Positions 1 to 5,725 of a stretch of 6,336 nucleotides of DNA are shown piece by piece (position 1 is the stretch's first letter; every line of letters starts with the position of its first letter). The DNA lies in contig JALTPW010001066.1 of NCBI GenBank assembly GCA_026999335.1, positions 1 through 6,336 on the forward strand, read 5' to 3'. The notes beneath the pieces were generated by a model, which was given only the letters and a program-made list of their open reading frames with translations, did no database searches and was not told where the DNA came from. The stretch is from Chromatiales bacterium. GTDB taxonomy: Bacteria; Pseudomonadota; Gammaproteobacteria; SZUA-152. Position numbers and translations under genes: made by a program.

Positions 1-95
1 GATTAAGGAACGTGTCGTTTATGGCTGACCGGTCGTCAGCCTGCCGCCGGGCAGGCATCAGGCAAACCGTTCAATTTTACGCTTAAGGTTCATGC
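1..95 (+). other. Non-coding leader upstream of dsrM
   Basis: No convincing gene lies in this stretch. In A. vinosum-type operons the gene before dsrM is dsrC, but the characteristic DsrC C-terminal end (a penultimate Cys before the stop) is not visible, so the upstream gene must end before the window. The region holds two potential stem-loops sharing three bases: 23-29 with 35-41 (7 bp, 5-base loop) and 39-45 with 50-56 (7 bp, 4-base loop). Neither is followed by a T-run, so neither is a standard intrinsic terminator. A 21-codon reading frame (21-86) is present but unsupported. Confidence 0.6.
84..88 (+). promoter_or_regulatory. Ribosome binding site of dsrM
   Basis: TAAGG ends 7 bases before the ATG at 96. 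A second ATG at 92 lies in another frame, giving a competing 228-residue reading frame without membrane character. The spacing and the hydrophobic heme-binding product support the start at 96. Confidence 0.6.
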
Positions 96-812
96 ATGAT
101 TCTTTCCGTGATTTTCGCCATCTTGTTCTATGCCGCCACCCTGCTGCTGATAGTGGGTGTGGCGCGCAAGATTGCGCTCTATGCACGTACCCCGGCGCCG
201 CTGAAAATCCCGGTCACCCCGGCCCCTCTGACCCGGGCCGGCGTGGTTTGGCGGATGACGAAAGAAGTCACCGTATTCCGCAGTTTGTTTTTTTCCAACA
301 AGTGGATCTGGCTGTTTGGCTGGATGTTTCATGTCGCGCTGGCCCTGGTGCTGACCCGTCATCTGCGCTATTTCACCGAGCCCGTGTGGGGCTGGGTCGT
401 CCTCATTCAGCCGTTGGGCAAATATGCCGCATTCGCCATGATCGCCGGTCTCGCCGGCCTCTGGGCACGCCGTTTCCTGGTCGACCGCGTGCGTTATATC
501 AGCAGCCCTTCCGACCACCTGATGCTGGCCCTGCTGATGGCCATCGCCCTCAGCGGACTGGCGATCAAGTACCTGTCACACACGGATATCGTCCATATCA
601 AGGCCTACATGCTGGGCCTGATGTATTTCGACTGGCAGCCACTGCCCGCCGACGGTTTCGTGCTGCTGCATTTCACGCTGATTATTGTCCTGATGGTGGT
701 TTTTCCGATCAGCAAGCTGCTGCATGCACCCGGCATGTTCTTCGCCCCCACCCGCACCCAGGTCGACGATGCACGTGAGCATCGTCACACCGCGGGCTGG
801 ACTGCCGAATAA
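96..812 (+). CDS. dsrM: DsrM, membrane cytochrome b subunit of the DsrMKJOP complex
   Basis: DsrM is the diheme cytochrome b of the DsrMK module and is expected to exchange electrons between the quinone pool and DsrK. The 238-residue product has about five hydrophobic segments (roughly residues 1-24, 70-88, 108-124, 141-160, 186-206), as in the NarI family. Four histidines stand out: H79 and H89 (10 apart) and H192 and H210 (18 apart). These spacings equal those of the heme b ligands in E. coli NarI (H56/H66 and H187/H205), so both hemes are probably bound. The C-terminal tail is hydrophilic. The stop is 17 bases before the dsrK start, consistent with one transcript and one DsrMK module. NarI-like subunits also occur in Hdr-type and Tmc complexes, but the neighbours fix this one as DsrM. 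Confidence 0.95.
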   Translation: MILSVIFAILFYAATLLLIVGVARKIALYARTPAPLKIPVTPAPLTRAGVVWRMTKEVTVFRSLFFSNKWIWLFGWMFHVALALVLTRHLRYFTEPVWGWVVLIQPLGKYAAFAMIAGLAGLWARRFLVDRVRYISSPSDHLMLALLMAIALSGLAIKYLSHTDIVHIKAYMLGLMYFDWQPLPADGFVLLHFTLIIVLMVVFPISKLLHAPGMFFAPTRTQVDDAREHRHTAGWTAE

Positions 813-816
813 CAAC

Positions 817-820
817 GAGG
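817..820 (+). promoter_or_regulatory. Ribosome binding site that decides the GTG start of dsrK
   Basis: GAGG sits 9 bases before a GTG at 830. The first in-frame ATG is codon 28 of the resulting protein and would leave a longer gap after dsrM, so the GTG start is preferred. Confidence 0.6.
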
Positions 821-829
821 TCGTACGAC

Positions 830-2335
830 GTGGCAAAGGCAAACTTCGATACCCCGGCACTGCAACCACACCAGGAAACCCCGGATCTGCCGAGCGTTAA
901 ACCCGGGGCGATGCAGCACCTCAAAACCTTCCCGGCCAAACCGCTTCATAACGAAAACATCGGCTACCCCGGCGAGCTGGTTGAAGACTGGCAGAATAAG
1001 GCCGTCAAACGCCTCGGCGAACTGGTCGATGGCTCACAGGCCCTGCGCGTGTTTTTGGATACCTGCGTCAAGTGCGGCGCCTGTACTGACAAATGCCATT
1101 ATTTTCTCGGCACGAAAGATCCGCTTAACATGCCCGTTGCCCGTCAGGATCTGCTGCGCAGCGTCTATCGTCGTTATTACACCTTTGCCGGCAAACACTT
1201 TCCCAAGCTGGTCGGCGCCAAGGGTTTCGACAAACCGATGCTGGACGACTGGTACAACTATTTCCACCAGTGTTCCCAATGCCGCCGCTGCTCTGTGTTC
1301 TGCCCCTACGGCATCGATACTGCGGAGATTTCCATGGCCGCGCGCGAGGTGATGGATTCCATCGGTGTGGGCCAGAAATACTGCAATGAAATCCTCGCCA
1401 AGGTGCATAAGATAGGCAACAACCTCGGCCTGCCGGAGCCCGCGCTGGTCGACACCCTGGAAGGCCTGGAAGAAGACGTCGAAGAGGATACCGGCGTCCT
1501 GGTGCGTTTTCCCGTGGATCAAAAGGGTGCCGACGTACTGTTGATCACACCGTCGGCCGATTTCTTCGCCGAGCCCCATATCGATGGATTAATCGGCTAC
1601 GGCAAGGTGTTTCACCAGGCCGGCATCCGCTGGACGCTAAGTTCCCACGCCTCCGAGGCCGCCAACTTTTCCATGTTCATCGGCAGTAACGATAACTTGA
1701 AAAAGACCGCCATGCGCATCCGTGAGGCCGCCCTCGAGCTGGGCGTCAAGCGCATCATCGTCGGTGAATGCGGCCATGCCTGGCGCGTCGCCTACAGCTT
1801 CTGGAATACCCTGATCGGTCCGTTCGACTTCCTCGACCCCAAGTATCCCGCGCCACAGCACATCGTTGAATTCACTTACGACCTGATCCAGCGTGGCGCC
1901 CTCACGCTAAACAAGGAAGCCAACGACCACCGCCGCATCACCTTTCACGATTCCTGCAACGTAGCGCGTGCCTCACGCATGGGCAATATACCCGGCGGGC
2001 AGTTCATCCTGCCGCGCGAGGTGATCAAGGCCGCGGCCAACCACTTTTTTGACATGGCCCCCGACACCATTCACGAAAAAACCTTCTGCTGCGGTGGGGG
2101 GGGTGGTCTGCTCACCGATGATCTGATGGAACTGCGGGTCAAGGGCGCGATGCCCCGCATGCAGGCCCTGCAACAGGTGGTGGAAGAAAACGACGTCAAC
2201 ACCTTGGTAGCCATCTGCGCTATCTGCAAGACACAGTTTGCCAAGACCCTGCCCTACTACCAATTCCAGGGCGACATGATAACCAGCCTGCACGAAGTGG
2301 TGGGCGACGCCATCCAGTTGGGTACAAAGGAATAA
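830..2335 (+). CDS. dsrK: DsrK, HdrD-like Fe-S/CCG catalytic subunit of the DsrMKJOP complex
   Basis: DsrK is the cytoplasm-facing catalytic subunit, related to heterodisulfide reductase HdrD. It is thought to act on the DsrC cysteines: reducing DsrC trisulfide in sulfate reducers, with the reverse direction proposed in sulfur oxidisers. The 501-residue protein has two [4Fe-4S] motifs, C79-x2-C82-x2-C85-x3-C89 and C148-x2-C151-x2-C154-x3-C158-P. It then has one complete CCG-type motif: C376, the C420-C421-G pair, and C463-x2-C466, which would hold the special catalytic cluster of Hdr proteins. Where HdrD carries another CCG motif there is only C314 in VGECGHAW. The gaps C376-CC (43 residues) and CC-C463 (41) are a little longer than the HdrD consensus. 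The start is GTG with a GAGG site 9 bases upstream. The gene follows dsrM by 17 bases and is separated from dsrL by a palindromic element. An eight-G run encodes the glycines after the CC pair; the frame is intact. Confidence 0.96.
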   Translation: MAKANFDTPALQPHQETPDLPSVKPGAMQHLKTFPAKPLHNENIGYPGELVEDWQNKAVKRLGELVDGSQALRVFLDTCVKCGACTDKCHYFLGTKDPLNMPVARQDLLRSVYRRYYTFAGKHFPKLVGAKGFDKPMLDDWYNYFHQCSQCRRCSVFCPYGIDTAEISMAAREVMDSIGVGQKYCNEILAKVHKIGNNLGLPEPALVDTLEGLEEDVEEDTGVLVRFPVDQKGADVLLITPSADFFAEPHIDGLIGYGKVFHQAGIRWTLSSHASEAANFSMFIGSNDNLKKTAMRIREAALELGVKRIIVGECGHAWRVAYSFWNTLIGPFDFLDPKYPAPQHIVEFTYDLIQRGALTLNKEANDHRRITFHDSCNVARASRMGNIPGGQFILPREVIKAAANHFFDMAPDTIHEKTFCCGGGGGLLTDDLMELRVKGAMPRMQALQQVVEENDVNTLVAICAICKTQFAKTLPYYQFQGDMITSLHEVVGDAIQLGTKE

Positions 2336-2345
2336 CAACATTAAA

Positions 2346-2364
2346 ACTGAATGAAAACTGACAC
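2346..2364 (+). repeat. Left copy of direct repeat flanking the palindrome
   Basis: This 19-base A-rich stretch ends in AAAACTGACAC (2354-2364) and matches 2453-2473 on the other side of the palindrome. The two copies share an exact 11-base core. With two one-base gaps and one substitution they align along their full length. Confidence 0.7.
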
Positions 2365-2366
2365 GG

Positions 2367-2444
2367 CAGACCGTAGGGTGGGCACTGCCCACCAGTTAGC
2401 GTTGCTGGTTCACCCCTGGTGGGCGGTGCCCACCCTACGGTCTG
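2367..2444. repeat. Large palindromic element, REP/MITE-like
   Basis: The arms 2367-2395 and 2416-2444 are 29 bases each and complementary at every position except T2386 against G2425, which would be a G-U pair in RNA. The loop is 20 bases (2396-2415). Each arm is itself palindromic: GGTGGGCA-C-TGCCCACC on the left (2378-2394), and GGTGGGC-GGT-GCCCACC on the right (2418-2434). The DNA can therefore form either one long hairpin or two small ones. No T-run follows on the + strand, so it is not a normal intrinsic terminator. GTAGGGTGGGCA-type palindromes resemble dispersed intergenic repeats of proteobacteria (recall, not tested here). In the transcript it could stabilise or process the message between dsrMK and dsrLJOP (inference). 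Confidence 0.85.
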
Positions 2445-2452
2445 AAATAACG

Positions 2453-2473
2453 ACCGAATTGAAAAACTGACAC
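2453..2473 (+). repeat. Right copy of direct repeat flanking the palindrome
   Basis: This 21-base partner of 2346-2364 has its exact 11-base core at 2463-2473. It lies 8 bases after the right palindrome arm; the left copy lies 2 bases before the left arm. It could be a degenerate target duplication or a remnant of a local duplication. Confidence 0.7.
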
Positions 2474-2485
2474 ATCCGTGGATTT

Positions 2486-2490
2486 AGGAG
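2486..2490 (+). promoter_or_regulatory. Ribosome binding site of dsrL
   Basis: AGGAG ends 9 bases before the ATG at 2500. It is one of the best Shine-Dalgarno matches in the window and supports independent translation initiation of dsrL after the intergenic palindrome. Confidence 0.75.
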
Positions 2491-2499
2491 ACAGACACC

Positions 2500-4476
2500 A
2501 TGGCAACGCCGGCCGATAAAGTGAAACAAGAACATACCCTCCGCAAGTTCAAGGATAACGACAGCACGCATATTCCCTGGGCTCAGCAGATCTTTTCGGC
2601 CGATACCAGCCACAAGTGCCCTACTTACCTGTTGCAGACTCCGCCCTGTCAGGGCAGCTGTCCGGCCGGTGAAGACATCCGTGGCTGGCTCGATATCGTG
2701 CGTGGCATGGAAAAACCCAGCGGCGACATGGACTGGCGTGAATATGCCTTCCGCCGCGCCAGCGATGCCAATCCCTTTCCCTCGGTGATGGGCCGCGTCT
2801 GCCCGGCCCCCTGTGAAGAGGGCTGTAACCGCAACGAAGTCGAAGACCGTGTCGGCATCAACGCCGTCGAGCAATTCATCGGTGATACCGCGCTGGCCAA
2901 CGGCTACAGCTTCGCGGCCGGCCCCGACACCGGCAAGAAAGTCGCCATCATCGGTGGTGGCCCCTGCGGCCTATCCGCAGCCTACCAGTTGCGCCGCATG
3001 GGCCACGCCTGCACCGTATTCGATGATCACGAAGACCTCGGCGGCATGATGATGTACGGCATTCCCGGCTACCGCACCCCGCGTGACGTACTGCACGGCG
3101 AGATGAATCGCATCATCAACATGGGCGTCGAGACGCGCCTCAACACCCGCGTCGGCCGCGATGTCAGTCTGGAGGCACTGGAGAAGGACTTCGACGCCAT
3201 CCTCTTCGCCATCGGCGCGCAAAATGGCCGTGACCTGCCCATTCCTCATTTCAAAGAGGCCAGCAACTGCCTGTCCGGCATCGCCTTCCTCGAAGCTTTC
3301 AACCGTGGCCATCTCAAGGCCGTGGCCGGCAAGGTGCTGGTGATCGGTGGTGGCGACACCTCCATCGACGTCGCCTCCGTGGCCCGCCGTCTCGGCAGGG
3401 TCGAAGGTCTGAGCGACGCTGCCCGGGTCGAAAACGTCATCGCCAGCGGCAAGGAACAGCCCCTGCCAGCCAATACCAAACACATCAGCGTCGACGTCAC
3501 CCTGCTGTCGCGCCGCCCCATCGCCGACATGACCGCCTCGCAGCACGAAGTGGACGACGCCACCCGAGAAGGCATCGAGATCATCGCTGCGGTGGATCCA
3601 CTGGAAATCATCATGGGCGACGACGGCCGCGCCAAGGCCCTGCGTGTGCGCGAACTAAAGCGGGTAAACGGCAAGATGGAAGTCGTCGAAGGCTCCGAAT
3701 ACGATATCGAGGCCGATATTATTGTCGCCGCTATTGGCCAGACCGGCCGTTTTGACGGCATGGACGGGCTCGCCAACGAACGCGGTCTCATCGACGCCGA
3801 CAAGAACTTTCAAATGCCTAACAAGGAAGGCTATTTCGTCGCCGGCGATATCGTCCAGCCGCACCTGCTGACCACCGTCATCGGTCAGGCCTCCGTCGTC
3901 GCCGAAAGTATCGATCACTACCTGAAACATCAGGCACAGGGCAAGCGGCCCAAGGTCGACGTACACCACTTCGATCTGTTGAAAAAATTGCAGGAGGCCC
4001 AGCTGGCACCGGAAAAATTCCAGCCGGAAGGCGACGAGCGTACCCGAGGCATCGACCGTGGCCGCCGCGGCACCGCCGAGGCCGATTTTGCCATCCACAA
4101 CTTCGAGGATCGCTCGGCCTATTCCATCGTTTCCGCCGACGAACTGTTCCTCGGCCATTTCGCGTACGAACCACGCCACAAACGCAAAGAGGACGTGCCG
4201 GACGCCAACGAGGTGCTGGGTCACTTCGAAGAGCGCGTGCAGGCCCTGCCGGAAGAGAAAGTGGTGACCGAGGCCGGTCGCTGTATGAGCTGTGGTATGT
4301 GCTTCGAATGCGACAACTGCATCATCTACTGTCCACAAGACGCCGTGCACAAGGTGAAAAAGGATCAGCACACCACCGGCCGTTACGTGGAGACCGACTA
4401 CACCCGCTGCATCGGTTGCCACATCTGCGCCGACGTCTGCCCCACCGCTTACATCAAGATGGGCCTGGGCGAATAA
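2500..4476 (+). CDS. dsrL: DsrL, iron-sulfur flavoprotein NAD(P)H:acceptor oxidoreductase
   Basis: DsrL is a cytoplasmic partner of DsrAB that links sulfite formation to NAD(P)+ reduction; in A. vinosum it is essential for oxidising stored sulfur. The 658-residue protein resembles the small subunit of glutamate synthase with an added C-terminal ferredoxin. In order it has an N-terminal Fe-S domain (C40, C50, C54, then C101-x3-C105-x3-C109 in RVCPAPCEEGC). Next come an FAD site (VAIIGGGPCG, 148-157), an NAD(P) site (VLVIGGGDTS, 279-288) and the second FAD-contact region with AIGQ (411-414) and GYFVAGD (444-450). A linker at about 480-590 follows. At the end are two ferredoxin motifs: C595/C598/C601/C604/C607/C611-P, and C637-x2-C640-x2-C643-x3-C647-P. 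The linker and ferredoxin end fit the DsrL-1 form of sulfur oxidisers rather than the shorter DsrL-2. Nucleotide preference cannot be settled by eye. dsrJ follows after 14 bases. Confidence 0.96.
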   Translation: MATPADKVKQEHTLRKFKDNDSTHIPWAQQIFSADTSHKCPTYLLQTPPCQGSCPAGEDIRGWLDIVRGMEKPSGDMDWREYAFRRASDANPFPSVMGRVCPAPCEEGCNRNEVEDRVGINAVEQFIGDTALANGYSFAAGPDTGKKVAIIGGGPCGLSAAYQLRRMGHACTVFDDHEDLGGMMMYGIPGYRTPRDVLHGEMNRIINMGVETRLNTRVGRDVSLEALEKDFDAILFAIGAQNGRDLPIPHFKEASNCLSGIAFLEAFNRGHLKAVAGKVLVIGGGDTSIDVASVARRLGRVEGLSDAARVENVIASGKEQPLPANTKHISVDVTLLSRRPIADMTASQHEVDDATREGIEIIAAVDPLEIIMGDDGRAKALRVRELKRVNGKMEVVEGSEYDIEADIIVAAIGQTGRFDGMDGLANERGLIDADKNFQMPNKEGYFVAGDIVQPHLLTTVIGQASVVAESIDHYLKHQAQGKRPKVDVHHFDLLKKLQEAQLAPEKFQPEGDERTRGIDRGRRGTAEADFAIHNFEDRSAYSIVSADELFLGHFAYEPRHKRKEDVPDANEVLGHFEERVQALPEEKVVTEAGRCMSCGMCFECDNCIIYCPQDAVHKVKKDQHTTGRYVETDYTRCIGCHICADVCPTAYIKMGLGE

Positions 4477-4490
4477 ACCGGCGGCCACGG

Positions 4491-4931
4491 ATGACACACA
4501 GACCACAATCGAGCGTGAAACCGGGAGCACGGGTGGTGAAACGCTATGGATTCCCCCTGTTGATGATCCTGCTGCTGACGGCAGGCACACCGGCGCTCGC
4601 CGCTGCCCCGCTGCCGGACATCCCCAAAGCGATCAAGGGTGAGCAGTGTGTGGAAGACACCGGGTTCATGCGCCGCAATCACATGACGCTACTCGAACAC
4701 CAGCGTGACGACACCGTACAACGCGGCATTCGCACTAGGCAGCACAGCCTAAAACACTGCTTTACCTGCCATGTGGTGCAGGATGACGACGGTCAACCGG
4801 TCACGGCCGCTGACCCACGCCACTTCTGCCGCGCATGCCACGACTATGCGGCCGTGCGGGTGGACTGCTGGCAGTGCCATGTTTCCATCCCCGAACCCTC
4901 AGCAACGCCGGTAAGGGGAGAACAGCCATGA
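4491..4931 (+). CDS. dsrJ: DsrJ, periplasmic triheme cytochrome c
   Basis: DsrJ is the small membrane-anchored periplasmic cytochrome c of the DsrMKJOP complex. The 146-residue product carries exactly three CxxCH sites: C90-F-T-C93-H94, C113-R-A-C116-H117 and C126-W-Q-C129-H130. A lone cysteine, C53 in GEQCVEDTG, matches the conserved Cys that in A. vinosum DsrJ serves as the unusual distal ligand of one heme (His/Cys); H64, M60 and M65 are nearby ligand candidates. The N-terminus has KR then a hydrophobic stretch (about 21-37) ending in ALA, a Sec signal or anchor; in A. vinosum DsrJ it is reported to stay uncleaved. The start is uncertain. ATG 4491 has no clear ribosome site, while GTG 4536 has GGGAG (4523-4527) 8 bases upstream and would give a compact MKRYG signal peptide. 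The stop overlaps the dsrO start. Confidence 0.94.
   Translation: MTHRPQSSVKPGARVVKRYGFPLLMILLLTAGTPALAAAPLPDIPKAIKGEQCVEDTGFMRRNHMTLLEHQRDDTVQRGIRTRQHSLKHCFTCHVVQDDDGQPVTAADPRHFCRACHDYAAVRVDCWQCHVSIPEPSATPVRGEQP
4523..4527 (+). promoter_or_regulatory. Possible ribosome binding site for an alternative dsrJ start
   Basis: GGGAG lies 8 bases before an in-frame GTG at 4536 (5 bases before another at 4533). Starting at 4536 would remove 15 residues and give a 131-residue DsrJ whose signal peptide begins MKRYGFPLL. The site lies inside the coding region if the ATG at 4491 is used. Confidence 0.35.
4913..4920 (+). promoter_or_regulatory. Ribosome binding site of dsrO
   Basis: AAGGGGAG within the end of dsrJ sits 7 bases before the ATG at 4928. 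This picks 4928 over the upstream in-frame codons that extend back to 4835 and over the downstream ATGs at 4946 and 4964. Confidence 0.75.
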
Positions 4932-5713
4932 GCGACGAAAAGGCCATGAGTGGCAAAAAAGTCATGAACAACAAGATCGACAGCTACAAGCGCCGTTTTC
5001 TCGCTCAGAGCGCCGCCATCACCGGTGCTGCGGCATTGGGCGGCGGCCTCGTGCTCACCCGCGTGGCACAGGCACGCCCCACCGGTCAGGCCGTCAGCAG
5101 CAAAAACCGCTGGGGCCTGCTCATCGACACCCGCAAATGCGCCAGCGACTGCGACGCATGCGTCCAGGCCTGCGAGATGGAGCATGGCTGGGGCCGCAGC
5201 AGTAACGACGAACAACGCTCATCCCCCGCACAGAAGGCCCAGTGGATACGCAAGGTCACACTGCGTGACCGCACCACCGGCCACGAAACCTCGCTGCCCA
5301 TGATGTGCCAGCACTGCGCCCATCCACCCTGCGTGGACGTCTGTCCCACCGGCGCCTCCATGAAGCGCGACGACGGCATCGTGCTCGTGGACAAACACCG
5401 CTGCATCGGCTGCCGCTACTGCATGATGGCTTGCCCCTACAAGGCGCGCTCCTTCATTCACGAGGATTTGCACGGGCAAAAAACCCAATCGCCGCGAGGC
5501 AAGGGCACGGTGGAGAGCTGCAACCTGTGTGTCCATCGTGTCGACCAGGGAAAAATCCCCGCCTGCGCCGAGGCCTGCCCGGAAAAGGCCATCCTGTTCG
5601 GCGACCTCAAGGATGCCGACAGCGAGATCGCAAGGCGCCTGGCCAGCGAGCCAAGTACTGAGATCCGTGGCGACCTGCGCCTCGACCTTGGCGTGCGCTA
5701 TCAGAATATCTAA
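4928..5713 (+). CDS. dsrO: DsrO, Tat-exported periplasmic ferredoxin-like Fe-S protein
   Basis: DsrO is the periplasmic iron-sulfur subunit that pairs with the membrane protein DsrP and cytochrome DsrJ. The 261-residue product starts with a twin-arginine signal (YKRRFLAQ, R22-R23), then a weakly hydrophobic stretch, with AQA (47-49) as a likely cleavage site, so the clusters are inserted before export. Sixteen cysteines fall in four groups: C71-x3-C75-x2-C78-x3-C82; C127-x2-C130-x4-C135-x3-C139-P; C159-x2-C162-x2-C165-x3-C169-P; and C198-x2-C201-x11-C213-x3-C217-P. This is the pattern of PsrB/TtrB/HybA-type proteins and has enough ligands for up to four [4Fe-4S] clusters. The first group has a three-residue gap where two is usual. 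The ATG overlaps the dsrJ stop (ATGA, 4928-4931), implying translational coupling; dsrP begins 12 bases after the stop. The ORF context, not sequence alone, separates it from other PsrB-like proteins. Confidence 0.96.
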   Translation: MSDEKAMSGKKVMNNKIDSYKRRFLAQSAAITGAAALGGGLVLTRVAQARPTGQAVSSKNRWGLLIDTRKCASDCDACVQACEMEHGWGRSSNDEQRSSPAQKAQWIRKVTLRDRTTGHETSLPMMCQHCAHPPCVDVCPTGASMKRDDGIVLVDKHRCIGCRYCMMACPYKARSFIHEDLHGQKTQSPRGKGTVESCNLCVHRVDQGKIPACAEACPEKAILFGDLKDADSEIARRLASEPSTEIRGDLRLDLGVRYQNI

Positions 5714-5725
5714 CGGGCCTGATAC

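Larger units (their letters stand above)
2336..2499 (+). other. dsrK-dsrL intergenic region with palindromic element
   Basis: This 164-base gap is the only sizeable one among the genes here; the other junctions are 12-17 bases or an overlap. It contains a long inverted repeat (2367-2444), direct repeats on both sides of it, and the dsrL ribosome binding site. I see no open frame of merit. A possible -35-like TTGAAA at 2459 has no good -10 at the right distance, so I do not call a promoter. Confidence 0.75.

Noticed and set aside
21..86. 21-codon reading frame in the leader, possibly a leader peptide
   Set aside because: The nearest ribosome-like site (AAGGA at 5-9) is 11 bases away, the composition is unremarkable, and nothing ties it to regulation.
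92..778. 228-residue + strand frame overlapping dsrM
   Set aside because: It is a different frame of the same DNA as the well-supported membrane cytochrome DsrM, rich in Arg, Pro and Gly as expected for an off-frame reading of GC-rich coding DNA.
2367..2444. Intrinsic terminator after dsrK
   Set aside because: The stem is strong, but the bases after it on the + strand (AAATAACGACC) lack a T-run, the stem is far longer than usual, and downstream genes belong to the same operon.
2346..2473. CRISPR array
   Set aside because: Only two repeat copies separated by a palindrome; no regular repeat-spacer series.
2459..2487. Internal promoter upstream of dsrL
   Set aside because: TTGAAA is a fair -35, but 17 bases on there is only ATTTAG, and transcription would start at the ribosome site.
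2410..2874. 154-residue - strand frame running from dsrL into the palindrome
   Set aside because: It is mostly antisense to dsrL and its C-terminal part is just the repeat element; no supporting motif or neighbour.
3655..4590. 311-residue - strand frame opposite dsrL
   Set aside because: It is antisense to a fully conserved DsrL region including its ferredoxin motifs; long antisense frames are common in high-GC genes and no motif is visible.
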